NCBI GenBank assembly: GCA_958436475.1
Contig: CAUBKG010000007.1
Location: 1 to 47,880, forward strand
Direction: 5' to 3'
Source of the DNA: an uncultured Clostridia bacterium
Lineage (GTDB): Bacteria > Bacillota > Clostridia > Oscillospirales > Acutalibacteraceae
DNA: 47,880 nt
The notes beneath the pieces are model-generated. The model was not told the origin of the DNA, did no database searches, and saw only the letters and a list, made by a program, of their open reading frames with translations. Position 1 is the first letter of the stretch. Each line of letters starts with the position of its first letter. This document shows positions 32,388 to 41,085 of this stretch, in pieces. The position numbers were made by a program, and so were the translations under genes.

Positions 32388-34169
32388 ATGAATAGCTTTC
32401 AAAAACGGTTTTCCGGCCCCGTGATTGCCGACGGCGCAATGGGGACCTATTTTTCCGCCGTAACGGGCGATTCGCCTTCCGGCTGCGAGCTTGCCTGTCG
32501 CACCCAGCCGGACGTGATCCGGAGCATCCACCGGGAATACCTCGCGGCGGGTGCCGGATTCCTCCGTTCCAACACGTTTGCCGCCAACACCGCGGCTCTG
32601 GAGCTGCCTCTTGGCGAGGTGTGCGATATCTGCCGGGCGGGCTACCGGCTCGCACGCGAATGCGCGGCGGGGGCGGGAGCCGTTGCGGCGGCCGATATCG
32701 GGCCCATCCACGGGGAGGAGGAAGCCGAAACCCGCCGGGAATACAAAGCTCTGATCGATGCGTTTTTAGAGGAGGGGGCGGATGCTTTCTGCCTCGAAAC
32801 CTTTGCGGAATATGAGCCGGCGGCCTTCTGCGCCGCGTATATCAAAGAAAAAGCGCCCGGTGCCTTTGTGCTTGCCTCCTTCTCCTTCGCGGCGGACGGC
32901 ATGACCCGCCACGGCCTTTCTCTCGAAGGAATTTACGAGGCCTGCCGCACGGATGATAATATCGACTGCTTCGGCCTCAACTGCGGCGTGGGGCCTTCCC
33001 CTATGCTGGAGCTTGCCAGGCGCCTTACGCCCTTTGCAAAGCCGGTGGCGGTCATGCCGAATGCCGGATATCCCGCCGCCGAAAACGACCGGATGGTTTT
33101 TGCGGCCCCCCCGGAGTATTTTGCGGAGGTAACGTCCCGGTTTCAGGAGCTTTCGGTTTCGATTCTCGGCGGCTGCTGCGGCACCACGCCCGCCCATATC
33201 CGGCGGCTTGCCCGCATGGAAGGGAAGGCGAATGGCGGCACTCCGGCGCCGGAAGCGAAGCGGCAGGTCCCGCGCAGGGAGGCGGCCCGGCGCGATAACC
33301 GCTTTCTCCGGAAGCTTACGGCGGGGGAATTCACCGTAGTGGCCGAGCTTTCCCCGCCTCAGAACAGCGATCTCCAAAAAACCGTGGAAAACGCCCGCCT
33401 TCTGGCGGCGGCCGGGGTGGACGCCATCACCATTTCCGATTCCCCGCTTGCGAAGGTGCGGCTCGATTCGGTTACGTGCGCGGCAAAGATCATGCGGGAA
33501 ACCGGGGCGGACGTTCTGCCCCACCTGTGCTGCCGCGACCGGAACATCAACGCCCTGCGGGCGGGCCTGCTCGCCGCGCATGCGGAGGGAATCCGCGCCG
33601 TGCTGGGCGTATCAGGCGATGCGATCCCCGAGGGAGACCGCGGGTATGTAAAGCCTGTGTTCAATGTGAATTCCATGGGGCTTATTTCGATCGTTTCCCA
33701 GATGAACGGCGACGTGTTCCGGGGCGACCCCGTCACCTGCGGGTGTGCCTTCAATCATACGGTGCGGAATGTGGAGGTGGAGCTTTCCCGCCTCCAAAAA
33801 AAGAAGGAAAGCGGGGCTGTGTTTGCCCTTACCCAGCCGGTATTCAGCAAGGATTCCGCCGAGCTCCTGCGGCGGGCGCAGGAAACGGGAATGAAGGTCC
33901 TCTGCGGCATCATGCCGCTCGTCAGCCGCAGGAACGCGCTTTTCCTCCACAACGAGATGCCCGGCTTTTTTATCCCGGAGGAATACAGGAACCGGTTTTC
34001 GGACGATATGAGCCGGGAGGAAGCGGCCGAAGAGGGCCTGCGGATCGCCGAGGAGCTGGCGCTGGCCCTTCGCCAAAGCTGCGACGGTTTTTATTTCGTT
34101 ACCCCCTTTTCCCGCGCCGGCCTCATCTGTGAGCTTCTCTGCCGCCTGCGGAAAAACGGATGCCTGTGA
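32388..34169 (+). CDS. yitJ: Bifunctional homocysteine S-methyltransferase / methylenetetrahydrofolate reductase (YitJ-like)
   Basis: The 593-residue protein fuses two steps of methionine synthesis. The first 280 or so residues form a zinc-dependent homocysteine-binding methyltransferase: GPVIADGAMGTYF, the zinc-ligand LNCGVGPSPM near 200, and ILGGCCGTTPAHI near 262-274. After a linker, residues from about 310 form a flavin-linked MTHFR domain: FTVVAELSPPQNSD, FNVNSMGLISIVSQM, VFALTQPVFS and LCGIMPLVSRRNALF. The layout matches Bacillus YitJ and relatives. The corrinoid and pterin-binding parts of MetH are encoded separately at 37285 and 42315. The ATG follows AAGAAGGA at a normal distance. 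Confidence 0.94.
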   Translation: MNSFQKRFSGPVIADGAMGTYFSAVTGDSPSGCELACRTQPDVIRSIHREYLAAGAGFLRSNTFAANTAALELPLGEVCDICRAGYRLARECAAGAGAVAAADIGPIHGEEEAETRREYKALIDAFLEEGADAFCLETFAEYEPAAFCAAYIKEKAPGAFVLASFSFAADGMTRHGLSLEGIYEACRTDDNIDCFGLNCGVGPSPMLELARRLTPFAKPVAVMPNAGYPAAENDRMVFAAPPEYFAEVTSRFQELSVSILGGCCGTTPAHIRRLARMEGKANGGTPAPEAKRQVPRREAARRDNRFLRKLTAGEFTVVAELSPPQNSDLQKTVENARLLAAAGVDAITISDSPLAKVRLDSVTCAAKIMRETGADVLPHLCCRDRNINALRAGLLAAHAEGIRAVLGVSGDAIPEGDRGYVKPVFNVNSMGLISIVSQMNGDVFRGDPVTCGCAFNHTVRNVEVELSRLQKKKESGAVFALTQPVFSKDSAELLRRAQETGMKVLCGIMPLVSRRNALFLHNEMPGFFIPEEYRNRFSDDMSREEAAEEGLRIAEELALALRQSCDGFYFVTPFSRAGLICELLCRLRKNGCL

Positions 34170-34334
34170 TCGATGGAACCTCTTTTCGTGCTTCCGGCGT
34201 GAGGGATCAATCGGAAAAACGGCCTTTTTTGCGGAAAAATGTTTTTTCTGCTTGAACTTTTCACCGGGTTGATATTATAATAAATGAAGCTATAAAATGG
34301 GTAGATTTGTGATTGCCGAAAAAGCATAAGGAGA

Positions 34335-35987
34335 ATGGAAATGGGTTCAATCAGCACGGATACCATGGGCCTCATGAACGTGTTGTTCCTGTTCGGGGGT
34401 TTAGGGCTGTTCCTGTATGGCATGAAAATCATGGGCGAGGGGCTCGAGCTCGCCGCTGGTTCAAAGCTCCGGCGTCTGCTGGAGGTGCTCACCAACAACA
34501 AATATCTGGGCGCGCTGGTCGGTTTTATCATAACCGCCGTGATCCAGAGCTCTTCTGCCACCACGGTTATGGTGGTAGGCTTCGTAAACGCGGGGCTCAT
34601 GAACCTGACGCAGGCCGTCGGCGTTATCATGGGCGCGAATATCGGCACCACGGTGACCGGTATCCTCATTTCTCTGAAGCTTACCTCTTTAGCACCGGTG
34701 GCTATTTTTTTGGGCGTTATCTTCTGCGTATTCTCCAAAAAGAAAACGCTGCAGCATGTGGGCATGGTTATTGCGGGCTTCGGCGTGCTCTTCCTCGGCA
34801 TGGATATCATGAGCACCACAATGGCGCCGCTGAAAAATGTGCCCGCTTTCACGAACCTTTTTCAATATACCACCAATCCCCTGATCGGCATCCTCGTCGG
34901 CATGCTCGTGACCGCGCTGATCCAAAGCTCTTCCGCTTCCATCGGCATCATGCTTGCCATGTCTGCGGCGGGCGTTATCACGGGGCTCGACCAGGCCATC
35001 TTTATTCTCTACGGCCAGAATATCGGCACCTGTATCACCGCGCTGATCGCCTCGGCCGGCGCCAAAAAAACAGCCAAGCGCGCGGCAACCATCCATCTGC
35101 TGTTCAACGTGCTCGGCACGCTGCTGTTTGTAGTCATTACGCTGCTGCCCATTGGATTTGTGGACCTGATGAAGAGCGTATCGGGCAATATTGCCCAGCA
35201 GATCGCCGCCACCCATGTGGTGTTCAACGTGGTTTCCACTGCTATTTTGCTGCCTCTTTCCAATGTGCTCGTGAAGCTTGCCTATACCATTGTGCCGGGC
35301 AAGGAGAAGCAGCACGAGATATGTAAGCTCAAATACATCGACGACCGCATCCTCAGCACCCCGACCATCGCCGTGGCGCAGGTGCTAAACGAGGTGCGCC
35401 GCATGGCGGAGCTTGCTTCCAACAACTATCAGCTTGCCATGAGCGCCTTCCTGAAGCCCGACCCGGAAACCATTTCGGAGGTGCGGGGAAACGAGGAAGT
35501 GCTCAACTTCCTGAACCACACCATCACCGATTATCTCATCAAGATACATGCGCTCGACCTGCAGGATAACGACAGCCGCTTCATCGGCTCCATGTTCCAT
35601 GTGGTCAACGACCTCGAACGAATCGGGGACCACGCGGAAAATATCATTGAATATATCGATCAGTTCGGCGGCTCGGCCCCGCCCTTCTCCGATGCGGCGA
35701 TTGCCGAAATCAAAAAAATGTCTGATATGGTGCAGGATATCCTGGCGAAATCCATCAAGCTGTTCGACGATAAGCGGGCGGATACCGACCTGTGTGATTA
35801 CATCACGGTTGCCGAGGAAAAGGTGGACGAGATGAACCGCGGCCTGCGGGACAGCCACGTCGGCCGCCTCAACAGCAAGGCCTGCCACCCGGAATCGGGC
35901 ATGATCTTTGTGGAGATGCTCTCTAACTTAGAGCGTGTTTCCGACCACGCCACCAACATCGCGTACGCTCTGAAGGAAGCCATGTAA
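34335..35987 (+). CDS. Na/Pi cotransporter family protein with C-terminal PhoU domain
   Basis: The 550-residue protein belongs to the Na+/phosphate cotransporter II (NptA/YjbB) family. The membrane half (about 1-320) holds the two inverted-repeat signatures: QSSSATTVM at about 71-79 with GANIGTT at 100-106, and QSSSASIGIM at about 197-206 with GQNIGTC. The C-terminal part (about 345-545) is a PhoU-like helical bundle with VVNDLERIGDHAENI and LSNLERVSDHATNIA, the two metal-binding repeats. The family moves phosphate with sodium. Starts at 34335 and 34341 are both in frame; the second sits better to AAGGAG. A terminator follows at 35999. Confidence 0.95.
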   Translation: MEMGSISTDTMGLMNVLFLFGGLGLFLYGMKIMGEGLELAAGSKLRRLLEVLTNNKYLGALVGFIITAVIQSSSATTVMVVGFVNAGLMNLTQAVGVIMGANIGTTVTGILISLKLTSLAPVAIFLGVIFCVFSKKKTLQHVGMVIAGFGVLFLGMDIMSTTMAPLKNVPAFTNLFQYTTNPLIGILVGMLVTALIQSSSASIGIMLAMSAAGVITGLDQAIFILYGQNIGTCITALIASAGAKKTAKRAATIHLLFNVLGTLLFVVITLLPIGFVDLMKSVSGNIAQQIAATHVVFNVVSTAILLPLSNVLVKLAYTIVPGKEKQHEICKLKYIDDRILSTPTIAVAQVLNEVRRMAELASNNYQLAMSAFLKPDPETISEVRGNEEVLNFLNHTITDYLIKIHALDLQDNDSRFIGSMFHVVNDLERIGDHAENIIEYIDQFGGSAPPFSDAAIAEIKKMSDMVQDILAKSIKLFDDKRADTDLCDYITVAEEKVDEMNRGLRDSHVGRLNSKACHPESGMIFVEMLSNLERVSDHATNIAYALKEAM

Positions 35988-35998
35988 CACATCGAATG

Positions 35999-36058
35999 AA
36001 AATGATAAATCCAGCCGGCAGCGCAAAGCGCTTTCTGAAAGGATTTATCATTTTTTGT
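35999..36058 (+). terminator. Intrinsic terminator of the Na/Pi transporter gene
   Basis: AAAATGATAAATCC (35999-36012) pairs with GGATTTATCATTTT (36041-36054), with an inner AGCGC hairpin, then a T run. It lies 11 nt after the stop. Confidence 0.9.
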
Positions 36059-36077
36059 TTTGCGGAGGAAATTCGAA

Positions 36078-36512
36078 ATGGAAGAAAAACACCATGCCAT
36101 CCTGCTTTGTGCGGCACTCGTATTCTGCGCGGTGATGGTATTCGTCGGCATTTTCGGTGAAGCGGGTGAGGAAATTCCTTCGTACTCCCTGCCTGTCCCG
36201 GCCGCGCCGGCCTCCGAAGCGGTTTTGGATTCAGGGAAGGAGGATCCTGAAGAAACCGGCGTGATGCCTGCAACCCCTGCGGAAGAAACAAAAGCCCCTG
36301 TGGAAAAGCCCCGCCCTTCGGAGCCGGTCAACATCAATACCGCGGGGCTGGAGGATCTTATGACCCTGCCCGGCATCGGGGAAGTGACCGCGGGCAACAT
36401 CCTCTCTTACCGCGAGGAATACGGCCCCTTTGGAAATGTGGATGAACTCACCCGCGTCAAGGGAATCGGGGAGGCAAAGCTGGAAAAGATAAGGCCGTAT
36501 GTCTGCGTATGA
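36078..36512 (+). CDS. comEA: ComEA-like helix-hairpin-helix DNA-binding protein
   Basis: ComEA binds double-stranded DNA outside the membrane during transformation. The 144-residue protein has an N-terminal membrane anchor (AILLCAALVFCAVMVFVGIF, about 7-26). A proline- and glutamate-rich spacer of about 60 residues follows. The C-terminal helix-hairpin-helix domain has VNINTAGLEDLMTLPGIGEV and VDELTRVKGIGEAKLEKI. It lacks the SLBB domain seen in longer ComEA. The ATG at 36078 lies 9 nt after GGAGG; an upstream TTG at 36060 would be on top of that site. No comEB or comEC lies nearby, so a role in competence is inferred from the family. Confidence 0.9.
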   Translation: MEEKHHAILLCAALVFCAVMVFVGIFGEAGEEIPSYSLPVPAAPASEAVLDSGKEDPEETGVMPATPAEETKAPVEKPRPSEPVNINTAGLEDLMTLPGIGEVTAGNILSYREEYGPFGNVDELTRVKGIGEAKLEKIRPYVCV

Positions 36513-36572
36513 CCGAGCCGCGCGCGGGACTTGCCTGTTTGGAAAGAGATGATTTATTTTTTTGCAGAAATA

Positions 36573-36581
36573 TGATATAAT
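36573..36581 (+). promoter_or_regulatory. Extended -10 element upstream of the repeat and yjbQ
   Basis: TGATATAAT (36574-36581 core TATAAT at 36576-36581) has no clear -35. It lies just before the family 2 repeat remnants, the same arrangement as at 7643-7671. It would drive yjbQ through about 260 nt of structured leader. Confidence 0.4.
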
Positions 36582-36612
36582 ATTGACTACGCCAATATTA
36601 TACTTGACCGGA

Positions 36613-36819
36613 TGCCCTCACCGGCTCGCCGTGAAAATGCGGCCGCCGGGAATGGGCAATGATACCATTCACGCTCCGCGTTCATGGTATCATAACCGCA
36701 AAGCGGTTATTATACCGGCTTCATGCCCCCACGCCGCAGCGCGGCGGGTTGGGCAGTCACGAACGATAAATCCATGCCCTCACCGGCTCGCCGTGAAAAT
36801 GCGGTCGCCGGGAACGGGC
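36613..36819 (-). repeat. Family 2 three-hairpin element, reverse orientation, one full and two partial units
   Basis: This stretch, with the bases around it, fills the gap between comEA and yjbQ (36513-36843). Read on the minus strand it repeats the unit of 7682-8076. The hairpin TGATACCAT/ATGGTATCA (36660-36668/36684-36692) keeps the same 15-nt loop, GAACGCGGAGCGTGA on the minus strand. Next to it lie ATAACCGC/GCGGTTAT (36692-36699/36703-36710) and a TGCCC/GGGCA hairpin enclosing CCGGC/GCCGG (36613-36658). Two further TGCCC-type hairpins follow at 36724-36755 and 36776-36819. There is no ORF of its own. Confidence 0.85.
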
Positions 36820-36843
36820 TGTTTATACCGGGAGGAATGTTCC

Positions 36844-37260
36844 ATGAAAAGCTACCGCAAGGAACTGGTGTTCCACATACCGCAGAGGCGGGCGTTCCTC
36901 AATATTACCCCGGAGCTCGAAAAGGCGCTCGCAGAAAGCGGCATCCGAGAAGGGCTTCTTCTCTGCAATGCCATGCACATTACCGCAAGCGTTTTTATCA
37001 ACGACGACGAGCCCGGCCTGCACGAGGATTTTGAGCGCTTCCTGGAAGATCTGGCCCCGGAAAAGCCTTACAGCCGCTACCGCCACAATGGGTTTGAAGA
37101 CAATGGCGATGCGCACATCAAGCGCACGATCATGGGGCGGGAAGCTGTGGTGGCCGTTACGAACGGCCGGCTCGATTTTGGCCCCTGGGAGCAGGTGTTT
37201 TACGGAGAATTTGACGGCAGGCGCCCAAAGCGCGTGCTGATTAAAATTATCGGCGAATGA
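36844..37260 (+). CDS. yjbQ: YjbQ family protein (UPF0047)
   Basis: The 138-residue protein is a YjbQ/UPF0047 member. Hallmarks are LVFHIPQRRAFLNITPEL at the start, LLLCNAMHITASVFINDDE (about 39-57), YRHNGFEDNGDAHIKRTIMG with the conserved histidines, and LDFGPWEQVFYGEFDGRRPK. Family members have a weak thiamine-phosphate synthase activity in enteric bacteria, but the true role is unsettled. The ATG at 36844 has GGAGG 8 nt upstream. The frame stays open back to 36562, but that part reads through repeat hairpins and is not coding. Confidence 0.93.
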   Translation: MKSYRKELVFHIPQRRAFLNITPELEKALAESGIREGLLLCNAMHITASVFINDDEPGLHEDFERFLEDLAPEKPYSRYRHNGFEDNGDAHIKRTIMGREAVVAVTNGRLDFGPWEQVFYGEFDGRRPKRVLIKIIGE

Positions 37261-37284
37261 AAAAGAAAACCGTATGGAAGCTGG

Positions 37285-37935
37285 GTGGAGAGTTTGAGCA
37301 AACAAGTGTTGGAGGAGCTTTCGGCGGCGCTGCAGCGCGGCCGCGTCAGGAATGTAACGGAACTCGTTTCCCGCGCGCTCGAGGAAAATATCCCCGCGCA
37401 GGAAATTTTGGATAACGGACTCATTGCCGGTATGGAGGTCGTGGGGGAACGGTTCAAAACCGGTAAGGCGTTCGTTCCGGAGGTCATGCTGGCGGCGCGT
37501 GCCATGGCCGCAGGCGCGGAGCTGCTGAAACCCCACATGGTGAGCGGCGAAGCGGAAGCGAAGGGCACGGTCGTGATCGGCACGGTGAAGGGAGACCGGC
37601 ACGATATCGGCAAAAACCTCGTGAAAATGATGATGGAGGGCAAAGGCCTCGAGGTCGTTGACCTCGGGGTGGATGTGCCGAAGGAACGGTTCATTGAAAC
37701 GGCGCTTGAGAAAAAGGCAAGGGTTATCGTTTGCTCGGCGCTTCTCACCACCTCCATGGGGCAGATGAAGGAGATCGTAGAGGAAGCACAGCGGCGCGGC
37801 GCGCGGGAGCAGCTCACCATCATGGTGGGCGGCGCGCCTGTGACTCAGGAGTTTTGCGATAAAATCCACGCGGATATTTATACGGAAGACGCGGCCAGCG
37901 CGGCGGAAGCGGCGGTTCGGGTCTATCAGCAGTAA
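37285..37935 (+). CDS. Corrinoid (cobalamin-binding) protein, MetH B12-module type
   Basis: The 216-residue protein carries the methyl-carrying cobalamin of a split methyltransferase. A helical cap domain (about 1-90) contains VGERFKTGKAFVPEVMLAAR. The B12-binding Rossmann domain starts with VVIGTVKGDRHDIGKNLVKM, where the His of DRHDIG (His106) would be the lower cobalt ligand. It continues with VVDLGVDVPKERFI and VCSALLTTSMGQM. It has no reactivation domain. The GTG at 37285 has only a weak site; TTG at 37294 is an alternative. Likely partners are the enzymes at 32388 and 42315. Confidence 0.93.
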   Translation: MESLSKQVLEELSAALQRGRVRNVTELVSRALEENIPAQEILDNGLIAGMEVVGERFKTGKAFVPEVMLAARAMAAGAELLKPHMVSGEAEAKGTVVIGTVKGDRHDIGKNLVKMMMEGKGLEVVDLGVDVPKERFIETALEKKARVIVCSALLTTSMGQMKEIVEEAQRRGAREQLTIMVGGAPVTQEFCDKIHADIYTEDAASAAEAAVRVYQQ

Positions 37936-37949
37936 AGGAGCGAAAGGCT

Positions 37950-39014
37950 ATGCCGGACCCAAAGGTGAGTGTGGTCATGCCGGTTTACAACGCGGCGAAG
38001 TACCTGCCGCGTTCCATTGAAGCGCTGCAGCGGCAGACGCTTTCCGACCTCGAATTTATCCTTGTGAACGACGGCTCGGTGGACGGCAGCGCGGACGTGA
38101 TCCGCCGGCTGACCGCCGGAGACGAGCGCTTTCATCTCGTGGAGCAGCAGAACCTCGGCGCCTCGCGTGCGCGCAACTGCGGGCTCCGGCTCGCACGCGG
38201 GGAATACATCGGCTTTGCCGATGCGGACGACTGGGTGGAGCCCACCCTTTTCGAACGCCTGTATGAAACGGCAAAGGCGGAAGACGCCGATATCGTGAGC
38301 TGTTCCTACATACGGGAATTCGAAAGCGGGAAGAGCCTCCCGAAGGAACTGGGACTGCCGCCAAAGGCGGTATTCGACCACCCGCAGGAATTTATGCGCA
38401 TCAGCATCGGCCCGGTGGGGGAAGAAAGCAAGAGCCCTGAAATCCGCGATTCGCACGGCACGCTTTGGAACAAGATCTACCGCCGGGAAATCATAATGGA
38501 TAACCATTTGAGCTTTGTGGATATGAGCGTGGTGCAGGCGGAGGACGTGCTGTTCAACATCGAAGCGGCCTACTATGCCCGCCGTGTGGTATATCTCAGC
38601 GAGCATCTGGTACACTACTGGAAGGCAAACGAAACCTCCCTTACCTCCACCTACAACGTCCATTTGAGCGAGCAGTGGGGCCGGCTGTACCGGCACATCG
38701 ATAATCTCATCCGGAACCTCGCGCTCCCGCCGGAATTTGCGGAAGCGCTTAAAAACCGCCGCTGCTCCGGCTGCATCATGGAAGTGCTGAACGAAGCCGC
38801 GGCGCCGGTCGATTTTGAAAAGCGGCTGAAAAGGGTCCGGCGGATCCTCAAACGCTCCGATACGAGGGAGGCATTCTGCGGGTTTCGCGCGGGCGCTACC
38901 CCCTTCCCCTATAAACTGATTTATTTTACCATCCGCCATCGGATGAGTTTTCTGGCGCTGCTCGAGGCGGAGGGAATCCTCCTGCTCCGTGCCAGAAGGA
39001 ATAAAGCAAAATGA
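37950..39014 (+). CDS. Glycosyltransferase family 2
   Basis: The 354-residue protein has a GT2 domain in its first 220 residues: VSVVMPVYNAAKYLPRSIEA, FILVNDGSVDGS with the first aspartates, and GEYIGFADADDWVEPTLFE with the DxD-like motif. A helical C-terminal region follows with no clear membrane segment. The family adds sugars to exopolysaccharide or other surface glycans in the cytoplasm. It follows the corrinoid gene by 14 nt and precedes the epimerase by 17 nt, so all are probably in one transcript. Donor and acceptor are unknown. Confidence 0.9.
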   Translation: MPDPKVSVVMPVYNAAKYLPRSIEALQRQTLSDLEFILVNDGSVDGSADVIRRLTAGDERFHLVEQQNLGASRARNCGLRLARGEYIGFADADDWVEPTLFERLYETAKAEDADIVSCSYIREFESGKSLPKELGLPPKAVFDHPQEFMRISIGPVGEESKSPEIRDSHGTLWNKIYRREIIMDNHLSFVDMSVVQAEDVLFNIEAAYYARRVVYLSEHLVHYWKANETSLTSTYNVHLSEQWGRLYRHIDNLIRNLALPPEFAEALKNRRCSGCIMEVLNEAAAPVDFEKRLKRVRRILKRSDTREAFCGFRAGATPFPYKLIYFTIRHRMSFLALLEAEGILLLRARRNKAK

Positions 39015-39031
39015 GAAAGGACTGACGGCAT

Positions 39032-40021
39032 TTGAAACGGATTTTACTAACAGGGTACGCGGGCTTTATCGGCTCCCATCTTTCGGAAGCGCTGCTCGAG
39101 GCGGGCTACGACGTTGTGGGAATCGATAGTTTCAACGATTATTACGATCCGGAATATAAACGCGGGAATGTGGAAGAGATTAAGGCGTTCCGCGCGGAGA
39201 AGGAGCTGGCTCCCGAATTTATCCCGCTGGAAGGCGACCTTCGGAATAAGGATTTTGTGCTGGGCGTGTTCCATGCTTATAAGCCGGACGGCGTAATCCA
39301 TCTTGCCGCCTGCGCGGGCGTGCGGCCGTCGATCTCCGATCCGGAGCTGTATACGCAGGTCAATATCAACGGCACGGTCAATATCCTGGAGGGCATGAAA
39401 CAGAGCGGCGTGAAGCGGATGCTGTTTGCTTCCTCCTCTTCCGTGTATGGCAACAATAAAAAGGTGCCGTTTGCGGAAAGCGACCCGGTGGATCATCCGA
39501 TTTCCCCCTATGCCGCCACAAAAAAGGCATGCGAGCTGATTTGCCACACCTATCACCATCTGTATGATATCAATATCGCCTGCCTGCGGTTCTTCACGGT
39601 GTATGGGCCGCGCCAGCGCCCCGATCTTGCGATTTATAAATTCACGAAGATGATCCTGGAGGATACGCCCATCCCCTTCTATGGAGACGGCAACACCCGC
39701 CGCGATTATACGTATATCGCCGATATTGTGGACGGCGTGATGCGCGCGCTGCGCTGGGTGGATGAAGGAAGCGGCCGGTATGATATTTTCAATCTCGGCG
39801 AAAGCAACACCATTTCTCTTACCCAGATGGTGGAGACGATCGAGCAGGTGCTCGGCAAAAAGGCCGTTCTCGACCGCCAGCCTATGCAGCCGGGCGATGT
39901 GCAGCAGACCTATGCGGATATTTCCCATTCGAAAGAGGTGCTCGGCTATTCGCCCAGCACGCATTTTGCAGACGGCATTACTGCCTTTGTGGATTGGTAT
40001 AAAGCCAATCGCATGAGCTGA
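39032..40021 (+). CDS. NAD-dependent epimerase, UDP-glucuronate 4-epimerase type
   Basis: The 329-residue enzyme is an extended short-chain dehydrogenase. It has the NAD motif LLTGYAGFIGSHLSEALLEA (about 4-23), then GIDSFNDYYDPEYKRGNVEE, which is typical of UDP-glucuronate/UDP-galacturonate 4-epimerases. The catalytic serine lies in FASSSSVYG and the tyrosine/lysine pair in SPYAATKKACE. FFTVYGPRQRPD and GDGNTRRDYTYIADIVDG are also standard. It would supply a uronic acid for the polysaccharide made with the adjacent glycosyltransferase. The start is TTG at 39032 with AAAGGA upstream. A strong terminator follows. Confidence 0.92.
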   Translation: MKRILLTGYAGFIGSHLSEALLEAGYDVVGIDSFNDYYDPEYKRGNVEEIKAFRAEKELAPEFIPLEGDLRNKDFVLGVFHAYKPDGVIHLAACAGVRPSISDPELYTQVNINGTVNILEGMKQSGVKRMLFASSSSVYGNNKKVPFAESDPVDHPISPYAATKKACELICHTYHHLYDINIACLRFFTVYGPRQRPDLAIYKFTKMILEDTPIPFYGDGNTRRDYTYIADIVDGVMRALRWVDEGSGRYDIFNLGESNTISLTQMVETIEQVLGKKAVLDRQPMQPGDVQQTYADISHSKEVLGYSPSTHFADGITAFVDWYKANRMS

Positions 40022-40037
40022 AAGTAACGATAACAAG

Positions 40038-40077
40038 AAAATCCCCGGATATCAAACGGAAGATATCCGGGGATTTT
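40038..40077 (+). terminator. Intrinsic terminator of the epimerase operon
   Basis: AAATCCCCGGATATC (40039-40053) pairs with GATATCCGGGGATTT (40062-40076), a perfect 15-bp stem ending in T. The A run on its left lets it also work for the minus-strand CarD gene. Confidence 0.92.
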
Positions 40078-40163
40078 TGATTGATTTAGAAAAAATAAGC
40101 CGAAAAGCAGAAACACTTTACATGATAGGGCCTATTGAAAAACGCCTTAGAGCCATGCGGGCT

Positions 40164-40697
40164 TCAGGAGCATTTCAGAACCGCGGCTTCCTTTTCATAG
40201 GAGCGTATCTTTTCGAGGATAAAGGGGAGAACCTGGTCGCGGTCAATATGCAGGACGAGGGAAAACTCGTCGTACAGCATTTTTTCCGCATCCCGCAGGA
40301 AGCGTTCATCCGCCACGTGCAGGTGCTTGCCTTTTTGCTGGAGCTCCTCCTGATGCAGGTGGAGCGCTTTGATGAGCGCCAGCACTTCCCCGCGGTCGCC
40401 CTGAGACAGGGCCTGCTGGAACAGCTCCTTTCGCGTGCCGGCGTCCTCCACCCAGCTCACGGACGCTTCGGCGGTTTTGCGCAGAATGCGATAGATTTCA
40501 TCTTCCGAAAGGATGCAGCGCATTTTTTCCACCAGCGCTTCATTGTTTACCGGGACAAAAAAGGTGGAATTATCGTCGTGCACGGGCTTTAAAACATAAT
40601 AGTCCACCTTATTCCCGCGGAAGCTCCGCTGGGTGATTTCCGTAATGCGGCACACACCGTACGTACCGTACACAATCGAATCGTTTACCTGATACAT
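40164..40697 (-). CDS. CarD family transcriptional regulator
   Basis: The 177-residue protein opens with a CarD/TRCF RNA-polymerase interaction domain: YQVNDSIVYGTYGVCRITEI, then YYVLKPVHDDNSTFFVPVNN (about 1-55). A helical C-terminal domain follows, with the typical basic-acidic helices (RKELFQQALSQGDRGEVLAL, FLRDAEKMLYDEFSLVL). CarD proteins bind the polymerase beta subunit and stabilise open promoter complexes. The ATG follows GAAAGGAG closely. The gene is monocistronic and convergent with the epimerase. Its role in this organism is inferred from the family. Confidence 0.93.
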   Translation of the reverse strand: MYQVNDSIVYGTYGVCRITEITQRSFRGNKVDYYVLKPVHDDNSTFFVPVNNEALVEKMRCILSEDEIYRILRKTAEASVSWVEDAGTRKELFQQALSQGDRGEVLALIKALHLHQEELQQKGKHLHVADERFLRDAEKMLYDEFSLVLHIDRDQVLPFILEKIRSYEKEAAVLKCS

Positions 40698-41085
40698 GGG
40701 TCCATCGCTCCTTTCGGACGCCTTTTCAGGGCATCCTGCCGCTTTCGCTGTTTTGCGGCGATTTCCCCAGCCGCCCGGCGGCGGGGAAACTCGTTTTCGT
40801 TTTTCGTTTGACGGAAGGGGAATAAATGGTATCTCCCCGGTACATGCGGCCCTTCAGACGATCACAGCATGATAAAATACGGATGCGTCCGGGAAAAAGC
40901 AGAAGAAAGGCAGCATTGCTGTTTGCATCTTTCTGCGCGTTCAGTCCTCTGTGAAAAAGGCAAGGGGAACGATACGGATAAAGCCGGCCGCACCTGGAAC
41001 GATGTCTCCGGGCGTTCCGCTCTCTTATATTATAGCACTTTTCAGAGGCAAATGTAAGGCGGAAACCACTGGGAGAGGCAAGTTT
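40698..41085. other. Intergenic region upstream of CarD, no gene recognised
   Basis: Nearly 600 nt separate CarD (start 40697) from the end of prmA (41294). I see the CarD ribosome binding site and several weak A+T boxes (for example TATATTATAG near 41026-41035). There is no convincing promoter pair, tRNA or conserved RNA in 40698-41085. A long minus-strand frame here (40726-41463) is low-complexity and overlaps prmA in the same strand out of frame. Confidence 0.5.

Noticed and set aside
36562..36843. N-terminal extension of YjbQ upstream of 36844
   Set aside because: The extension is a translation of the repeat hairpins, with the phrase CPHRLAVKMR occurring twice, and the ATG at 36844 has a perfect ribosome binding site.
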